A stretch of DNA of 34,759 nucleotides, taken from contig JAKPCM010000104.1 of NCBI GenBank assembly GCA_029553255.1, positions 1 through 34,759 on the forward strand, in the 5' to 3' direction. Numbering within the stretch: position 1 is the first letter of the stretch; every line of letters starts with the position of its first letter. The position numbers and the translations under genes were made by a program. Of the stretch, positions 18,650 through 27,831 are shown one piece after another. Source of the DNA: Caldisericota bacterium (lineage in GTDB: Bacteria; Caldisericota; Caldisericia; B22-G15). The notes beneath the pieces were generated by a model that worked only from the letters and a program-made list of their open reading frames with translations, searched no databases and was not told where the DNA came from.

Positions 18650-19544
18650 TATTTTTTTAAGTTATATTGAACTTGAAAAAGAATATTCAAAAAACACAAT
18701 ATCTTCATATAAAAATGATCTTGATGACTTCAAAGAATTTTTAACCAAAATAGATAAAGACCCTATTGAAATAAATAAAAAAGATATATTTAATTACCTT
18801 GTTTTTTTATCAAAAAAGAAACTTAAGCCAGCTTCATTAAGAAGAAAAATATCAGCGTTAAGATCTTTTTATAAATTCCTTATTAGAGAAGAACTAATTG
18901 AAAATGATCCAACGATAGATTTAACTTTACCAAAAAGAGATAAGGTTTTACCAGATGTAATTTCAATTGAAGAGATAGAAAAGTTGATAAATATAATCCC
19001 TGAGAAAGGATTTAAAGGAAAAAGAGATAGAGCGTTAATTGAACTGTTATACAGTTCTGGATTAAGAGTCTCAGAAATTATAAATTTAAAAATAAATGAG
19101 ATTGACTTGAAAAATGGATATCTAAAATGTTTTGGAAAAGGAAGTAAAGAGAGAATTGTCCCTTTTGGATCTTTTGCTAAAGATTTTTTGATAGAATACA
19201 TTGAAGAGAGAGATAAAAATAATATAAATAGTGATTTATTGTTTGTTACAAAAAAAGGGGGAAAAATTGTTAGACAAGAGATAAATAATATATTGAACAG
19301 TTATGCAAAAAAATCAAAATTAAAGAAAAAAATTCATCCACATATGTTGAGACATTCATTCGCAACTCATCTTCTTGAGAGAGGTGCTGACTTAAGAAGC
19401 GTTCAGGAACTTTTAGGACATGTGGATATCTCAACAACTCAAATATATACACATTTGACAAAAGAACATTTAAGAGAAGTTTATATGAATTCACATCCTT
19501 TATGGAGGAAAAATGATAAAAAGAGTGATACTAATAATTCTTGA
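18627..19544 (+). CDS. Tyrosine recombinase XerC/XerD family
   Basis: LLYSSGLRVSEI, HPHMLRHSFATHLLERGADLRSVQELLGHVDISTTQIYTH. Confidence 0.94.
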   Translation: MKNLNLFDIFLSYIELEKEYSKNTISSYKNDLDDFKEFLTKIDKDPIEINKKDIFNYLVFLSKKKLKPASLRRKISALRSFYKFLIREELIENDPTIDLTLPKRDKVLPDVISIEEIEKLINIIPEKGFKGKRDRALIELLYSSGLRVSEIINLKINEIDLKNGYLKCFGKGSKERIVPFGSFAKDFLIEYIEERDKNNINSDLLFVTKKGGKIVRQEINNILNSYAKKSKLKKKIHPHMLRHSFATHLLERGADLRSVQELLGHVDISTTQIYTHLTKEHLREVYMNSHPLWRKNDKKSDTNNS

Positions 19545-20670
19545 TGGTTTAGGGATTGGCAATGCAAAAGATGAAAAAAAATATGGTGATGAAGGATCAA
19601 ATACTTTACTTCATACAATTGAAAAAACAGGAATTTTACTACCAAATCTAAACAAAATGGGGTTAATGAATTTAATTTATAATACAAAAAAAGAAACTAA
19701 TGGTTTTTATGGTGTTTTAGAGGAAGTAAGTCCAGGAAAAGATACAACAACAGGGCATTGGGAACTTATGGGACTTGTTCTTAATAAACCATTTCCAACA
19801 TATCCTAATGGTTTCCCAGATTTTATTATAAAAGAGTTCGAGAGAAGAATTGGTAAAGAAATTCTTTGGAACAAACCAGCATCTGGAACAGAAATTATAG
19901 AAAAATTAGGAGAAGAACACATTAAAACTGGAAAACCAATTGTCTATACCTCAGCAGATTCTGTTTTTCAGATTGCAACACATATCAATGTGATACCTCT
20001 CGAGGAGTTATATAAGATGTGCGAAATAGCAAGAGAAATATTAAAAGGAGAACACTCAGTTGCAAGAGTTATTGCAAGACCTTTTGCTGGTGAACCTGGA
20101 AAATTTTATAGAACTTCAGATAGAAAAGATTTTTCACTTGAACCACCAGGTGATACTCTTCTTGATATATTGATAAAAAATGGATATAAAACACTTGGTA
20201 TAGGAAAAATATATGATATTTTTGCTGGAAGAGGATTAACTGAATCTATTCATATTGAAAACAATACTGAAAATATGGCAACTCTTTTGAAGGCAACAAT
20301 TGAAAGAGATGAATTTTCTTTGATTTTCACTAATCTCGTTGATTTTGATATGAATTATGGACATAGAAGAGATGTTTGGGGTTTTGCAAATGCTCTATTA
20401 GAATTTGATGGATTTCTTGGAAACTACTTAAGGTGGTTAAAAGATGATGATTTATTAATCATAACTGCTGATCATGGAAATGATCCCACATTTTTAAAAC
20501 ATACAGACCATACAAGAGAAAGAGTTCCAATTTTTGGTTTTGGTAATAAAATAAAAAGTAATAATTTTATTAAACTAAATAAATTCTCAGATTTAGGTGC
20601 AACAATTGCCGAAATTTTTGGTTTAAAAACAATCAATGGCAAATCCTTTTTAAATAAAATATTATTATAA
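19513..20670 (+). CDS. deoB: Phosphopentomutase
   Basis: LILDGLGIGNAKD, SPGKDTTTGHWELMG, TADHGNDPTFLKHTDHTRERVPI. Confidence 0.95.
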   Translation: MIKRVILIILDGLGIGNAKDEKKYGDEGSNTLLHTIEKTGILLPNLNKMGLMNLIYNTKKETNGFYGVLEEVSPGKDTTTGHWELMGLVLNKPFPTYPNGFPDFIIKEFERRIGKEILWNKPASGTEIIEKLGEEHIKTGKPIVYTSADSVFQIATHINVIPLEELYKMCEIAREILKGEHSVARVIARPFAGEPGKFYRTSDRKDFSLEPPGDTLLDILIKNGYKTLGIGKIYDIFAGRGLTESIHIENNTENMATLLKATIERDEFSLIFTNLVDFDMNYGHRRDVWGFANALLEFDGFLGNYLRWLKDDDLLIITADHGNDPTFLKHTDHTRERVPIFGFGNKIKSNNFIKLNKFSDLGATIAEIFGLKTINGKSFLNKILL

Positions 20671-20677
20671 AATATGG

Positions 20678-20683
20678 TATAAT
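20678..20683 (+). promoter_or_regulatory. Extended -10 element (TGGTATAAT) of the tmRNA promoter
   Basis: TGGTATAAT with TATAAT at 20678-20683; 8 nt before the predicted tmRNA 5' end at 20692. Confidence 0.6.
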
Positions 20684-20691
20684 ATAAATAC

Positions 20692-21040
20692 GGGGGCGAA
20701 AGGATCTCGACATGGAATTGATGTTTAAACCAGCAGGTGAGTTTGAGAGAACTCTAAAACTCTTAAAAATTTTAAAATGCCAACACAAATTATTCTTACG
20801 CAGTAGCTTAGGTGCTCTGCCAGTTTGAAGAAGTTTGGTTTCCTTGGCTCTTCAAACTGAGGCGTAAAGGAAAATAGTTCTTATCCACTCCTCATGGATA
20901 AGAATGAAAAAAAGAGGATACGCCCTGAAATCCTTTGCCTGTTAAGGATAAAGGGAAGAGAAAAAAATAACAGGATAAACCTGTAGAAGGTTTAAAAGGA
21001 GATTCCATGGACGCGGGTTCAATTCCCGCCGCCTCCACCA
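20692..21040 (+). ncRNA. ssrA: tmRNA; encoded tag ANTNYSYAVA*
   Basis: 5' GGGGGCG pairs with 3' CGCCTCC before ACCA; GGTTCAATTCCCGCC T arm; tag ORF gcc aac aca aat tat tct tac gca gta gct tag at 20779-20811. Confidence 0.95.
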
Positions 21041-21069
21041 AAATAATTTATTTATAATAAAATTTTAAA

Positions 21070-22743
21070 ATGATGGAAAATATATCTAAAATAGTAAATT
21101 ATTTCGAAATTATCGTTTTTCTTCATGATATTGGAAAAATTTCATCACATTTCATAATGAGTAAAGATCCTGAGTTAAATATAAAAGATAGACACGCGAT
21201 GTTAATTCTTGAAGAAAAATTACCAGATAATCTGAATAAATTTTTAAAAGCACCTATTAATAAGATATTCGAAGAGTTGAATTATTTAGACAATGGAATA
21301 TCTCCAATTCATTTTATTTGCTCTCATCATGGATGTGATAGGTGCATATATAATGAAGATTGTATTAAATATGAGAAGAACTTTTATATAAAACTTCTTC
21401 AAATTTCAGATAGACTCGATTCTTCAAATCCACCAAACTCTAAAAAGCAACCATTTTATGAAACCTATTTATCTAACTTTTTCCTTATTGAAAAAAAGAT
21501 TGATTATACAAAAATTGATTTGATTAGAAAAAAATTTTTAGATTTGTTGGATTCAAGTTTTTACAATTTTAATAGGGAAAATTTTTTCAAATTAAGTAAA
21601 TTTTTTATGGATAAAACAATTTCAGAGACAAGAAGAGGAGCAAATGATGTTTCTCTTTTTACACACTCAAAAGCAGTCTCTTCAATTTTTAAAGCAATTC
21701 TTTTTGAGTATCTATATTTCAACAGTGAACCTCCAAAAAATATTTTCGATGTTGAATTAAAATTTTTAAAAACAAAAAAGGGCTATAAAAAATTAATAGA
21801 AGAAAAAATAGGATTTGGAAATTTGATATTTGATGTTGAAGATAATGAATATTATTTAATTAGTAAATATATTGATAGAACATTTTTAAAAATAAATAAT
21901 ATCAAGGGAAATATTGTTGAAAAAATAGAAATTGAAGAGACAGATAAAAATTATCTATATCCATTAAATCCAGAAAATCTATTATCAACAATGCTTGTAA
22001 AAAATCCTTATGATATGAATTTCAACTTTTCAAATTTAGTTGATAAAACAAAAAAAATCATAAATTTTGCAAGATACAACGAAATTGAAGAGCTGAATTC
22101 AAAAATTAAAGGAATAAAAAAACATATAAATAATTTAAAAAAGGGTGGGAAAACAGAAGAAATAAAGATTAAAAAAAATATATTAAAGAAGTTGATGAGA
22201 AGGGAATATTATTTAAAAAGAAAATATGAAGATAGTTTCAATGTTAAGGAGATTGAGAATTTTTTAATGAAAAGTTTAGCACCTATTAGACCTCCATCAA
22301 TTGTTAATTTTTCAAAATATTTAAATGAAATTATGGAAAAAAAGAAATATAATATAAATGAGTTAACTTTTGAAACTTTTTTAAAAAAACCTCTAACTTA
22401 TTCAAGAATAATTCAATATTGTATTGACATAAAAAAAATAAAAAATATTGATTTAATTCCAAAATTTTATGGAAAAGTAAAATTTACAAATAAAAAAGTT
22501 ATACCAAAATATCAATCGATTGAAGATATTAAATTTTTAGAAGACAAAATCATAATAAATATGGATAAGAAAAATATTGTTATCCCTGCATATTACAATG
22601 GAGAATATTTAGATAAATTGAATTTATATTTCATAGGAAAATTAGAAAGAAGAGGAAAATATATTTATCCTTTAAGAAATGGGAAAAGTTTAATTCATAT
22701 AACAAAATTAAAAAAGGGAGATAGAATAAAATTTATTATTTAA
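21070..22743 (+). CDS. Orphan HD-domain protein similar to the N-terminal part of Cas10/Csx11-type CRISPR proteins
   Basis: FLHDIGKISSHF, ICSHHGCDRCIYNEDC, LLQISDRLDSSNPP, TRRGANDVSLFTHSKAVSSIFKA; no GGDD palm motif found. Confidence 0.6.
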   Translation: MMENISKIVNYFEIIVFLHDIGKISSHFIMSKDPELNIKDRHAMLILEEKLPDNLNKFLKAPINKIFEELNYLDNGISPIHFICSHHGCDRCIYNEDCIKYEKNFYIKLLQISDRLDSSNPPNSKKQPFYETYLSNFFLIEKKIDYTKIDLIRKKFLDLLDSSFYNFNRENFFKLSKFFMDKTISETRRGANDVSLFTHSKAVSSIFKAILFEYLYFNSEPPKNIFDVELKFLKTKKGYKKLIEEKIGFGNLIFDVEDNEYYLISKYIDRTFLKINNIKGNIVEKIEIEETDKNYLYPLNPENLLSTMLVKNPYDMNFNFSNLVDKTKKIINFARYNEIEELNSKIKGIKKHINNLKKGGKTEEIKIKKNILKKLMRREYYLKRKYEDSFNVKEIENFLMKSLAPIRPPSIVNFSKYLNEIMEKKKYNINELTFETFLKKPLTYSRIIQYCIDIKKIKNIDLIPKFYGKVKFTNKKVIPKYQSIEDIKFLEDKIIINMDKKNIVIPAYYNGEYLDKLNLYFIGKLERRGKYIYPLRNGKSLIHITKLKKGDRIKFII

Positions 22744-23661
22744 TCACTCTCTACTATAAGGTTTTCCAACAGAAGCTGGATACTCGATTTGTTTCTTGAA
22801 TATCATCATTATTATCAGAACAGAGATAAATGGTAACATCAAGAAAAATTGATAAGGAATATTTTGAGAAATTACCTGTAATCTAAATGCTATAACTTCT
22901 ATTGCAGCAAATAAAAAACCTCCTAAAATTGCTCTTTGAGGTTTCCAACTTGCAAAAATTGCAATTCCTACAGCCATAAATCCTCTTCCAGCAGAAATAT
23001 CAGGCATATAAGTTCCAGTAATTACAATTGGTAAATAAGCACCAGAAATGCCAATCAACATTGACCCAATGATTGTTGAAAGGTATCTTCTTTTTACTAC
23101 ATTAACTCCAACAACATCCGCAGCCTTAGGGTTTTCTCCAATCGCTCTTGTTTCAAGTCCGATTTTAGTCCTATAATAGAACCACCAAGCAAATAGTATA
23201 ACAAAATATAAAAAGTAGACAATTACATCCTGATTTAAAAAAGCTTGAATAATTGGTATTTCAGAAATAAAAGGTATTTTAATTAAAGGTGTTTTTGGGG
23301 CTCTTGGTGCAGTAAGTTTAACCCCAATTATTAATTTATACATTAAATCAGAAAGACCTGTCCCAAGAATAACAAGAGAAATCCCAAGAATAAATTGATT
23401 AACCTTAAAACTTTCATGTATATACGCTAAAATAAAACCAAATATTCCTCCCATTATCATACCTGCAATAAAACCCAAAATTGCATTTTGAGTTAGAAAA
23501 CTTACAATAAATCCGATTGATGCTGAGGCGAGCATTATACCTTCAGCAGCTACATTAAAAATTCCAGCTCTTCCCGAAATCACAATACCAAGACTTGTAA
23601 GCGTATAAACAACAGCATAAGTTATGGTTTGAGAAATAAATGAATTTATAAAACTCAACAT
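22744..23661 (-). CDS. ABC transporter permease, simple sugar/nucleoside (BMP) type
   Basis: LTSLGIVISGRAGIFNVAAEGIML; GLETRAIGENPKAADVVGVNV. Confidence 0.9.
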   Translation of the reverse strand: MLSFINSFISQTITYAVVYTLTSLGIVISGRAGIFNVAAEGIMLASASIGFIVSFLTQNAILGFIAGMIMGGIFGFILAYIHESFKVNQFILGISLVILGTGLSDLMYKLIIGVKLTAPRAPKTPLIKIPFISEIPIIQAFLNQDVIVYFLYFVILFAWWFYYRTKIGLETRAIGENPKAADVVGVNVVKRRYLSTIIGSMLIGISGAYLPIVITGTYMPDISAGRGFMAVGIAIFASWKPQRAILGGFLFAAIEVIAFRLQVISQNIPYQFFLMLPFISVLIIMMIFKKQIEYPASVGKPYSRE

Positions 23662-23662
23662 T

Positions 23663-24703
23663 TTATGTCCTCCTTAAAAACCTTTCCCTGAATGTTACAA
23701 TAAATAAAACAATCAAGGCTTGAGAAAGAAAAACCATTTCAACTGGAATTTGCATTGTTCTTTGAAGTGCATCAGCTCCTACAAGTAAAACTGACATTAA
23801 AAAGGCTGCAATTGGTACTCCAACAGGATCACCTGCAACTATCAAACCCGTTAAAACTCCAAAGATTCCATATTGTGCTCCACTCGTTTGAGCGAAGCCC
23901 TCAATTAATTTTTTATGAATATTTATAACTTCAAAGGTACCGCCTAAACCTGCAAGTGCTCCTGCAATGAAAAAAGTTGTTAATATAGTTTTTTGAAAAT
24001 TTATTCCGAATTTTTGTGCTGCATCAAGATTATGCCCAATAGCTGTTATTTCATAACCAAGCTTTGTTTTTTTAATAAGAACATATACAAAAATTATAGA
24101 AATTATTGCAAATATTATTGAAACTGGAACGCCATAAATAAATCCTAAGGTTCCAGATTTAGGAAGAGGAAGAGTTATTGGGTGTCCTTCAAAAGGATCA
24201 CGATAAATAGGGTTTGTTGCAATAAAATTTAAAAATTGTACTGCAACAAAATTTAGCATTATAGTTGATATTATAGGGTTAATATCAAATTTTGCAGCCA
24301 AAAAACCTGCAATTAAACCAAAAAAACCACCTGCTAATATTCCTGTTACAATAAGTAAAGGTATCATAATATAGGAGGGAAAGTTGATTCCAAGATATGG
24401 CAAAGTCAAACCAACAACAGCAGTGATTGTTCCTCCAAAAAGCATTTGTCCCCATCCACCAATATTAAAAAATTTTATCATAAAGGGTATAGTGTAAGCA
24501 TAAGTTGTAAATATTAAGGGTATAGTTTTTTTTATTGTCTCTTGAAACCCAAAAGTAGTTTTAAAAGATGTAGTTAAAAGAGTTTTTAAAACTTTAATAA
24601 CATTATATCCAAAAATAGAAACAATTATCGAAATAACCAAAAATGCAAAAAGTATTGAAAGAAAATATATAAGAATAACTCTTAAAATTTTTTTATCTTT
24701 CAT
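23663..24703 (-). CDS. ABC transporter permease, simple sugar/nucleoside (BMP) type
   Basis: FFNIGGWGQMLFGG, LGYEITAIGHNLDAAQKFGIN. Confidence 0.9.
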   Translation of the reverse strand: MKDKKILRVILIYFLSILFAFLVISIIVSIFGYNVIKVLKTLLTTSFKTTFGFQETIKKTIPLIFTTYAYTIPFMIKFFNIGGWGQMLFGGTITAVVGLTLPYLGINFPSYIMIPLLIVTGILAGGFFGLIAGFLAAKFDINPIISTIMLNFVAVQFLNFIATNPIYRDPFEGHPITLPLPKSGTLGFIYGVPVSIIFAIISIIFVYVLIKKTKLGYEITAIGHNLDAAQKFGINFQKTILTTFFIAGALAGLGGTFEVINIHKKLIEGFAQTSGAQYGIFGVLTGLIVAGDPVGVPIAAFLMSVLLVGADALQRTMQIPVEMVFLSQALIVLFIVTFRERFLRRT

Positions 24704-26238
24704 CTTTGTCCACCTATCATTAGTAATCCAATTTTATATTTATCAAATTCATCTCTATTGAATATACCTTGTAATTCCCCTTTATAAAGAACAGCAATTC
24801 TATCACTTAGTATCATCAATTCATCGAGATCTTCTCCAATCCACAAAACTGCACTTCCACTACCTCTTGTTTCAACAAGTTTTTCAAAAATAAATTCAAC
24901 TGTTGAAACATCAAGACCAGAAGTTGGATTATGAGTAACAAGAAGTTTTATTGGATTAACAAAGGCTCTTCCCATTATTACTTTCTGTATATTCCCACCA
25001 GATAATCTTCTTATTATTATCTCTTCACTTGGTGCATAAACATTGAATTTTTTTATTATATCAACTGTAGTAATTCTAACTTCATCCCATTTGATGAATG
25101 TTTTATTATTTAAAAATCTATCTTCTGAGTGATGTCCAAGTAGGATATTTTCTTTTAAATTACCATCAGGCAATATACCTTCTTTAATTCTATCCTCTGG
25201 TGTATAAAATACACCTTTTGAAAAAACTTGAAGAGTTGATAAACCATTTATTTTTTCTCCATCAACATATATCTCGCCTCTATTTAAATTTTTTGGATAA
25301 ATAATGATTTCTGCTAAATCCTTTTCACCATTTCCAGAAACCGCGGCTACTCCTAATATTTCTCCACCATATAACTCAAAAGATATATTTTTCAGTCCAA
25401 CACTTCTTTCACTTGATTCGACAGAAACATCTTTCAATTCAAGAATTGGTTTTGGACTTTTTTTAGATTCTGGTAATTCAACTTTCGGTAGTGCACTTTC
25501 AGTAACTTTAATATCCTTTTCAATAAACATCATCTTTACTATATTATCAGTAGTCATATCTTCTTTATCTAAAGTACCCTGAACTTTTCCTCTTCTTAAA
25601 ATTGTAACTCTATCACACGCTTCAAGTACTTCTCTCATTTTATGTGTAATAAAAATTATTGTTACACCTTTTTTAACCAATGATCTCAATGTTCTTAATA
25701 AATCTTTAAATTCACTTTCAACAAGAGATGTTGTTGGTTCATCAAGGATCAAAAGTTTTGCTCCTCTATAGATAGCTCTTACTATTTCAATTTTTTGTTT
25801 TAATCCAGCAGATAAATCCTTTACTTTTACATCTAATGGAAACTCCAATCCGAGATCTTTCGAAATATTTTTTATTTTTTCTCTTTCTTCTTCAATTTTT
25901 AATCTATATTTATCTTCACTGGTTCCTAAAATTATGTTTTCAATAGCATTAAATTGAGGTACTAAGGTTGAAACTTGATGAACCATTCCAATTCCTAATT
26001 TTATAGAATCATATGGAGAATTTATTTTAACTTTATTTCCTTCAATATATATTTCACCTTTATCTGGTGAATATAAACCATATAATATATTCATTAAAGT
26101 ACTCTTACCTGCACCATTCTCGCCAAGAAGACCATGAATTTCACCTTTTAATACAGAAAAATTAACATCATCTAAGGCAACAACGGATCCAAATACTTTT
26201 CTTATATTTTTTAATTCAACGAAAATTTCATTATTCAT
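24700..26238 (-). CDS. ABC transporter ATP-binding protein with two nucleotide-binding domains
   Basis: GLLGENGAGKSTLMNILYG, LSAGLKQKIEIVRAIYRGAKLLILDEPT; second domain LSGGNIQKVIMGRA with VSGNGEKDLAE. Confidence 0.94.
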   Translation of the reverse strand: MNNEIFVELKNIRKVFGSVVALDDVNFSVLKGEIHGLLGENGAGKSTLMNILYGLYSPDKGEIYIEGNKVKINSPYDSIKLGIGMVHQVSTLVPQFNAIENIILGTSEDKYRLKIEEEREKIKNISKDLGLEFPLDVKVKDLSAGLKQKIEIVRAIYRGAKLLILDEPTTSLVESEFKDLLRTLRSLVKKGVTIIFITHKMREVLEACDRVTILRRGKVQGTLDKEDMTTDNIVKMMFIEKDIKVTESALPKVELPESKKSPKPILELKDVSVESSERSVGLKNISFELYGGEILGVAAVSGNGEKDLAEIIIYPKNLNRGEIYVDGEKINGLSTLQVFSKGVFYTPEDRIKEGILPDGNLKENILLGHHSEDRFLNNKTFIKWDEVRITTVDIIKKFNVYAPSEEIIIRRLSGGNIQKVIMGRAFVNPIKLLVTHNPTSGLDVSTVEFIFEKLVETRGSGSAVLWIGEDLDELMILSDRIAVLYKGELQGIFNRDEFDKYKIGLLMIGGQR

Positions 26239-26257
26239 AGTTATTTTTAAAAAATAA

Positions 26258-26283
26258 AAAGGGAGGGAAAGTGCCCTCCCTTT
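26258..26283 (-). terminator. Intercistronic hairpin/partial terminator between the binding-protein and ATPase genes
   Basis: AAAGGGAGGG (26258-26267) / CCCTCCCTTT (26274-26283), 6-nt loop; minus-strand reading continues into TTATTTTTTAA. Confidence 0.7.
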
Positions 26284-26296
26284 AAATAAAATTATA

Positions 26297-27307
26297 TTAT
26301 GGATCTATTACATCAAGTTTTTCAATAACCTGAATCTTACCCGATGCAACATCATCTGCTATCTGTTTTACTCTATTATTAATCTCATCTGTTACATTTT
26401 TAATAGGAAATTGTGCATATCTCGCTTTACCTTCTCCATATTCGAGCATTAAGAAGCCACCTTTTTCTCCTTTAAGGACTCTACCTACAACTTCTCTAAG
26501 TGGGACTTTAAAATCAAATAAATCTGCTGTTAAATAATTTTGAGGTGCTTGTGAATATTTATCTGTATATTTAACAGTAATATATACAGGTCTATCTGCA
26601 TCTGCAAGCGCATTATATATTCCATAATTTCCTAAATTAACTGAACTTAAAATAACATCAACTCCACGAGAAATCAAACTTTCAGCGGCTTGTCTTGCTT
26701 TTAGCGGGTCATTCATATCACCTGCATAAACATACTCTAAGTTTACATTTAATCCAAGATCTTTTATTGCTTGTTTTATTGCATTAATCTCTCCGTGAGT
26801 GAATGGCATCTCTAATCCGCCAAGATAACCAATCTTACCTGTTTCAGTTTTAAGAGCAGCAAGTGAACCTAAAACATAAAATCCAGTATGGAAGTTTCTA
26901 TGAAAATACCACACATTTGGTTTCATATCAGTAGGTTTTGAATCGACTTCAATAATAAAGGTAACATCGGGATATTCATTAGCAACTTCTAAAGCAGCGC
27001 CATTGAATTGATTACCATGAACCCATATTATATTATATCCGTCAGAAATGTACTCCTTTATTACCCTCTCTACATCTGGTACTGCTATTTTTTCTGAATA
27101 AGCAGTATCAATACCAAATTCATTTCCAATTTCCTGAGTTGCAATGTAGCCAATTGTATTATAATCAGCATCTTGAATTGAACCCGGCATAACTGTTGCC
27201 AATTTAAACACTGGCTTTGTTTCTTCAGGTTGTTTACAGGAAGTAGAAAAACTGAAAACAAAGACTACAAATAGTAATGATACTAACAAAACTTTAAACT
27301 TCTTCAT
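26297..27307 (-). CDS. BMP-family ABC transporter substrate-binding lipoprotein
   Basis: Signal peptide with STSCKQ lipobox; ATVMPGSIQDADYNTIGY; SD AAAGGAGGTAAGCAAATG. Confidence 0.92.
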   Translation of the reverse strand: MKKFKVLLVSLLFVVFVFSFSTSCKQPEETKPVFKLATVMPGSIQDADYNTIGYIATQEIGNEFGIDTAYSEKIAVPDVERVIKEYISDGYNIIWVHGNQFNGAALEVANEYPDVTFIIEVDSKPTDMKPNVWYFHRNFHTGFYVLGSLAALKTETGKIGYLGGLEMPFTHGEINAIKQAIKDLGLNVNLEYVYAGDMNDPLKARQAAESLISRGVDVILSSVNLGNYGIYNALADADRPVYITVKYTDKYSQAPQNYLTADLFDFKVPLREVVGRVLKGEKGGFLMLEYGEGKARYAQFPIKNVTDEINNRVKQIADDVASGKIQVIEKLDVIDP

Positions 27308-27451
27308 TTGCTTACCTCCTTTCTTGTTATATAATAAACGAATTATTAAAATACATATTTATATAATATAACAAAAATAAAAAAAATTACAAGTTAATTT
27401 TCTATTTTTTATGAATTTATGTATATTAAATTATTCTTTTTAAAAATTATT

Positions 27452-27488
27452 TTAGTGTACAAGGTGCCTGACGCCCTTATACACTAAA
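27452..27488. repeat. REP-like inverted repeat
   Basis: ttagtgtacaaggtgcctgacgcccttatacactaaa: TTTAGTGTA/TACACTAAA arms with an imperfect AAGGTG/CGCCCTT inner stem; shares its core with 3323-3344. Confidence 0.7.
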
Positions 27489-27500
27489 GAATATTCTATT

Positions 27501-27694
27501 TTGACATTCTCACAAAAAGGAGAATCCAGTTTGTTCTTCCATTTCTCTATGTCATTCCTATCCCAATTGTCATTCCCGTGAAAACGAGAATCCAGTATTA
27601 CCATTTTGTTATTCTCAACTAAATGGGAATACATTATTTTTATCAGTAATATAGAGCATTTTGACATTCCTGTGTAAACGGGAATTCTGTATTT
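27501..27694. repeat. Cluster of degenerate palindromic repeats (GTCATTCCCGTGaaaaCGAGAATCCAGTAT type)
   Basis: Related copies near 27501-27530, 27568-27597, 27606-27636 and 27660-27694. Confidence 0.7.
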
Positions 27695-27769
27695 CTATCG
27701 ATGATATAGATTCCTGTCTCCCCAGAAATGATAATTTGGATGTTTTTTCAGATATCTCAGCATATGTTA

Positions 27770-27797
27770 TTGACAAAAAAATTAATTAGGATAAAAT
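27770..27797 (+). promoter_or_regulatory. sigma70-like promoter upstream of rpsP
   Basis: TTGACA 27770-27775, 16-nt spacer, TAAAAT 27792-27797. Confidence 0.6.
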
Positions 27798-27831
27798 TTA
27801 AAATAACCTGTTTCCTTTGGAGGTGAAAAGG

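Noticed and set aside
18627-19544. Integrated mobile element around the Xer-type recombinase
   Set aside because: Gene overlaps NUDIX and deoB genes in an operon; no att-like repeats or phage/plasmid genes; more consistent with a chromosomal XerC/D.
21070-22743. Full type III CRISPR-Cas locus
   Set aside because: Only one Cas10/Csx11-like HD protein; no repeats-spacer array, no RAMP, Cas6 or Cas1/2 genes in the window.
27452-27667. 71-aa minus-strand ORF
   Set aside because: Made of REP-like and palindromic repeats (DSRFHGNDN is the typical translation of this repeat); not a gene.
27501-27740. CRISPR array
   Set aside because: Repeats are diverged, palindromic and irregularly spaced; no constant repeat/spacer period.
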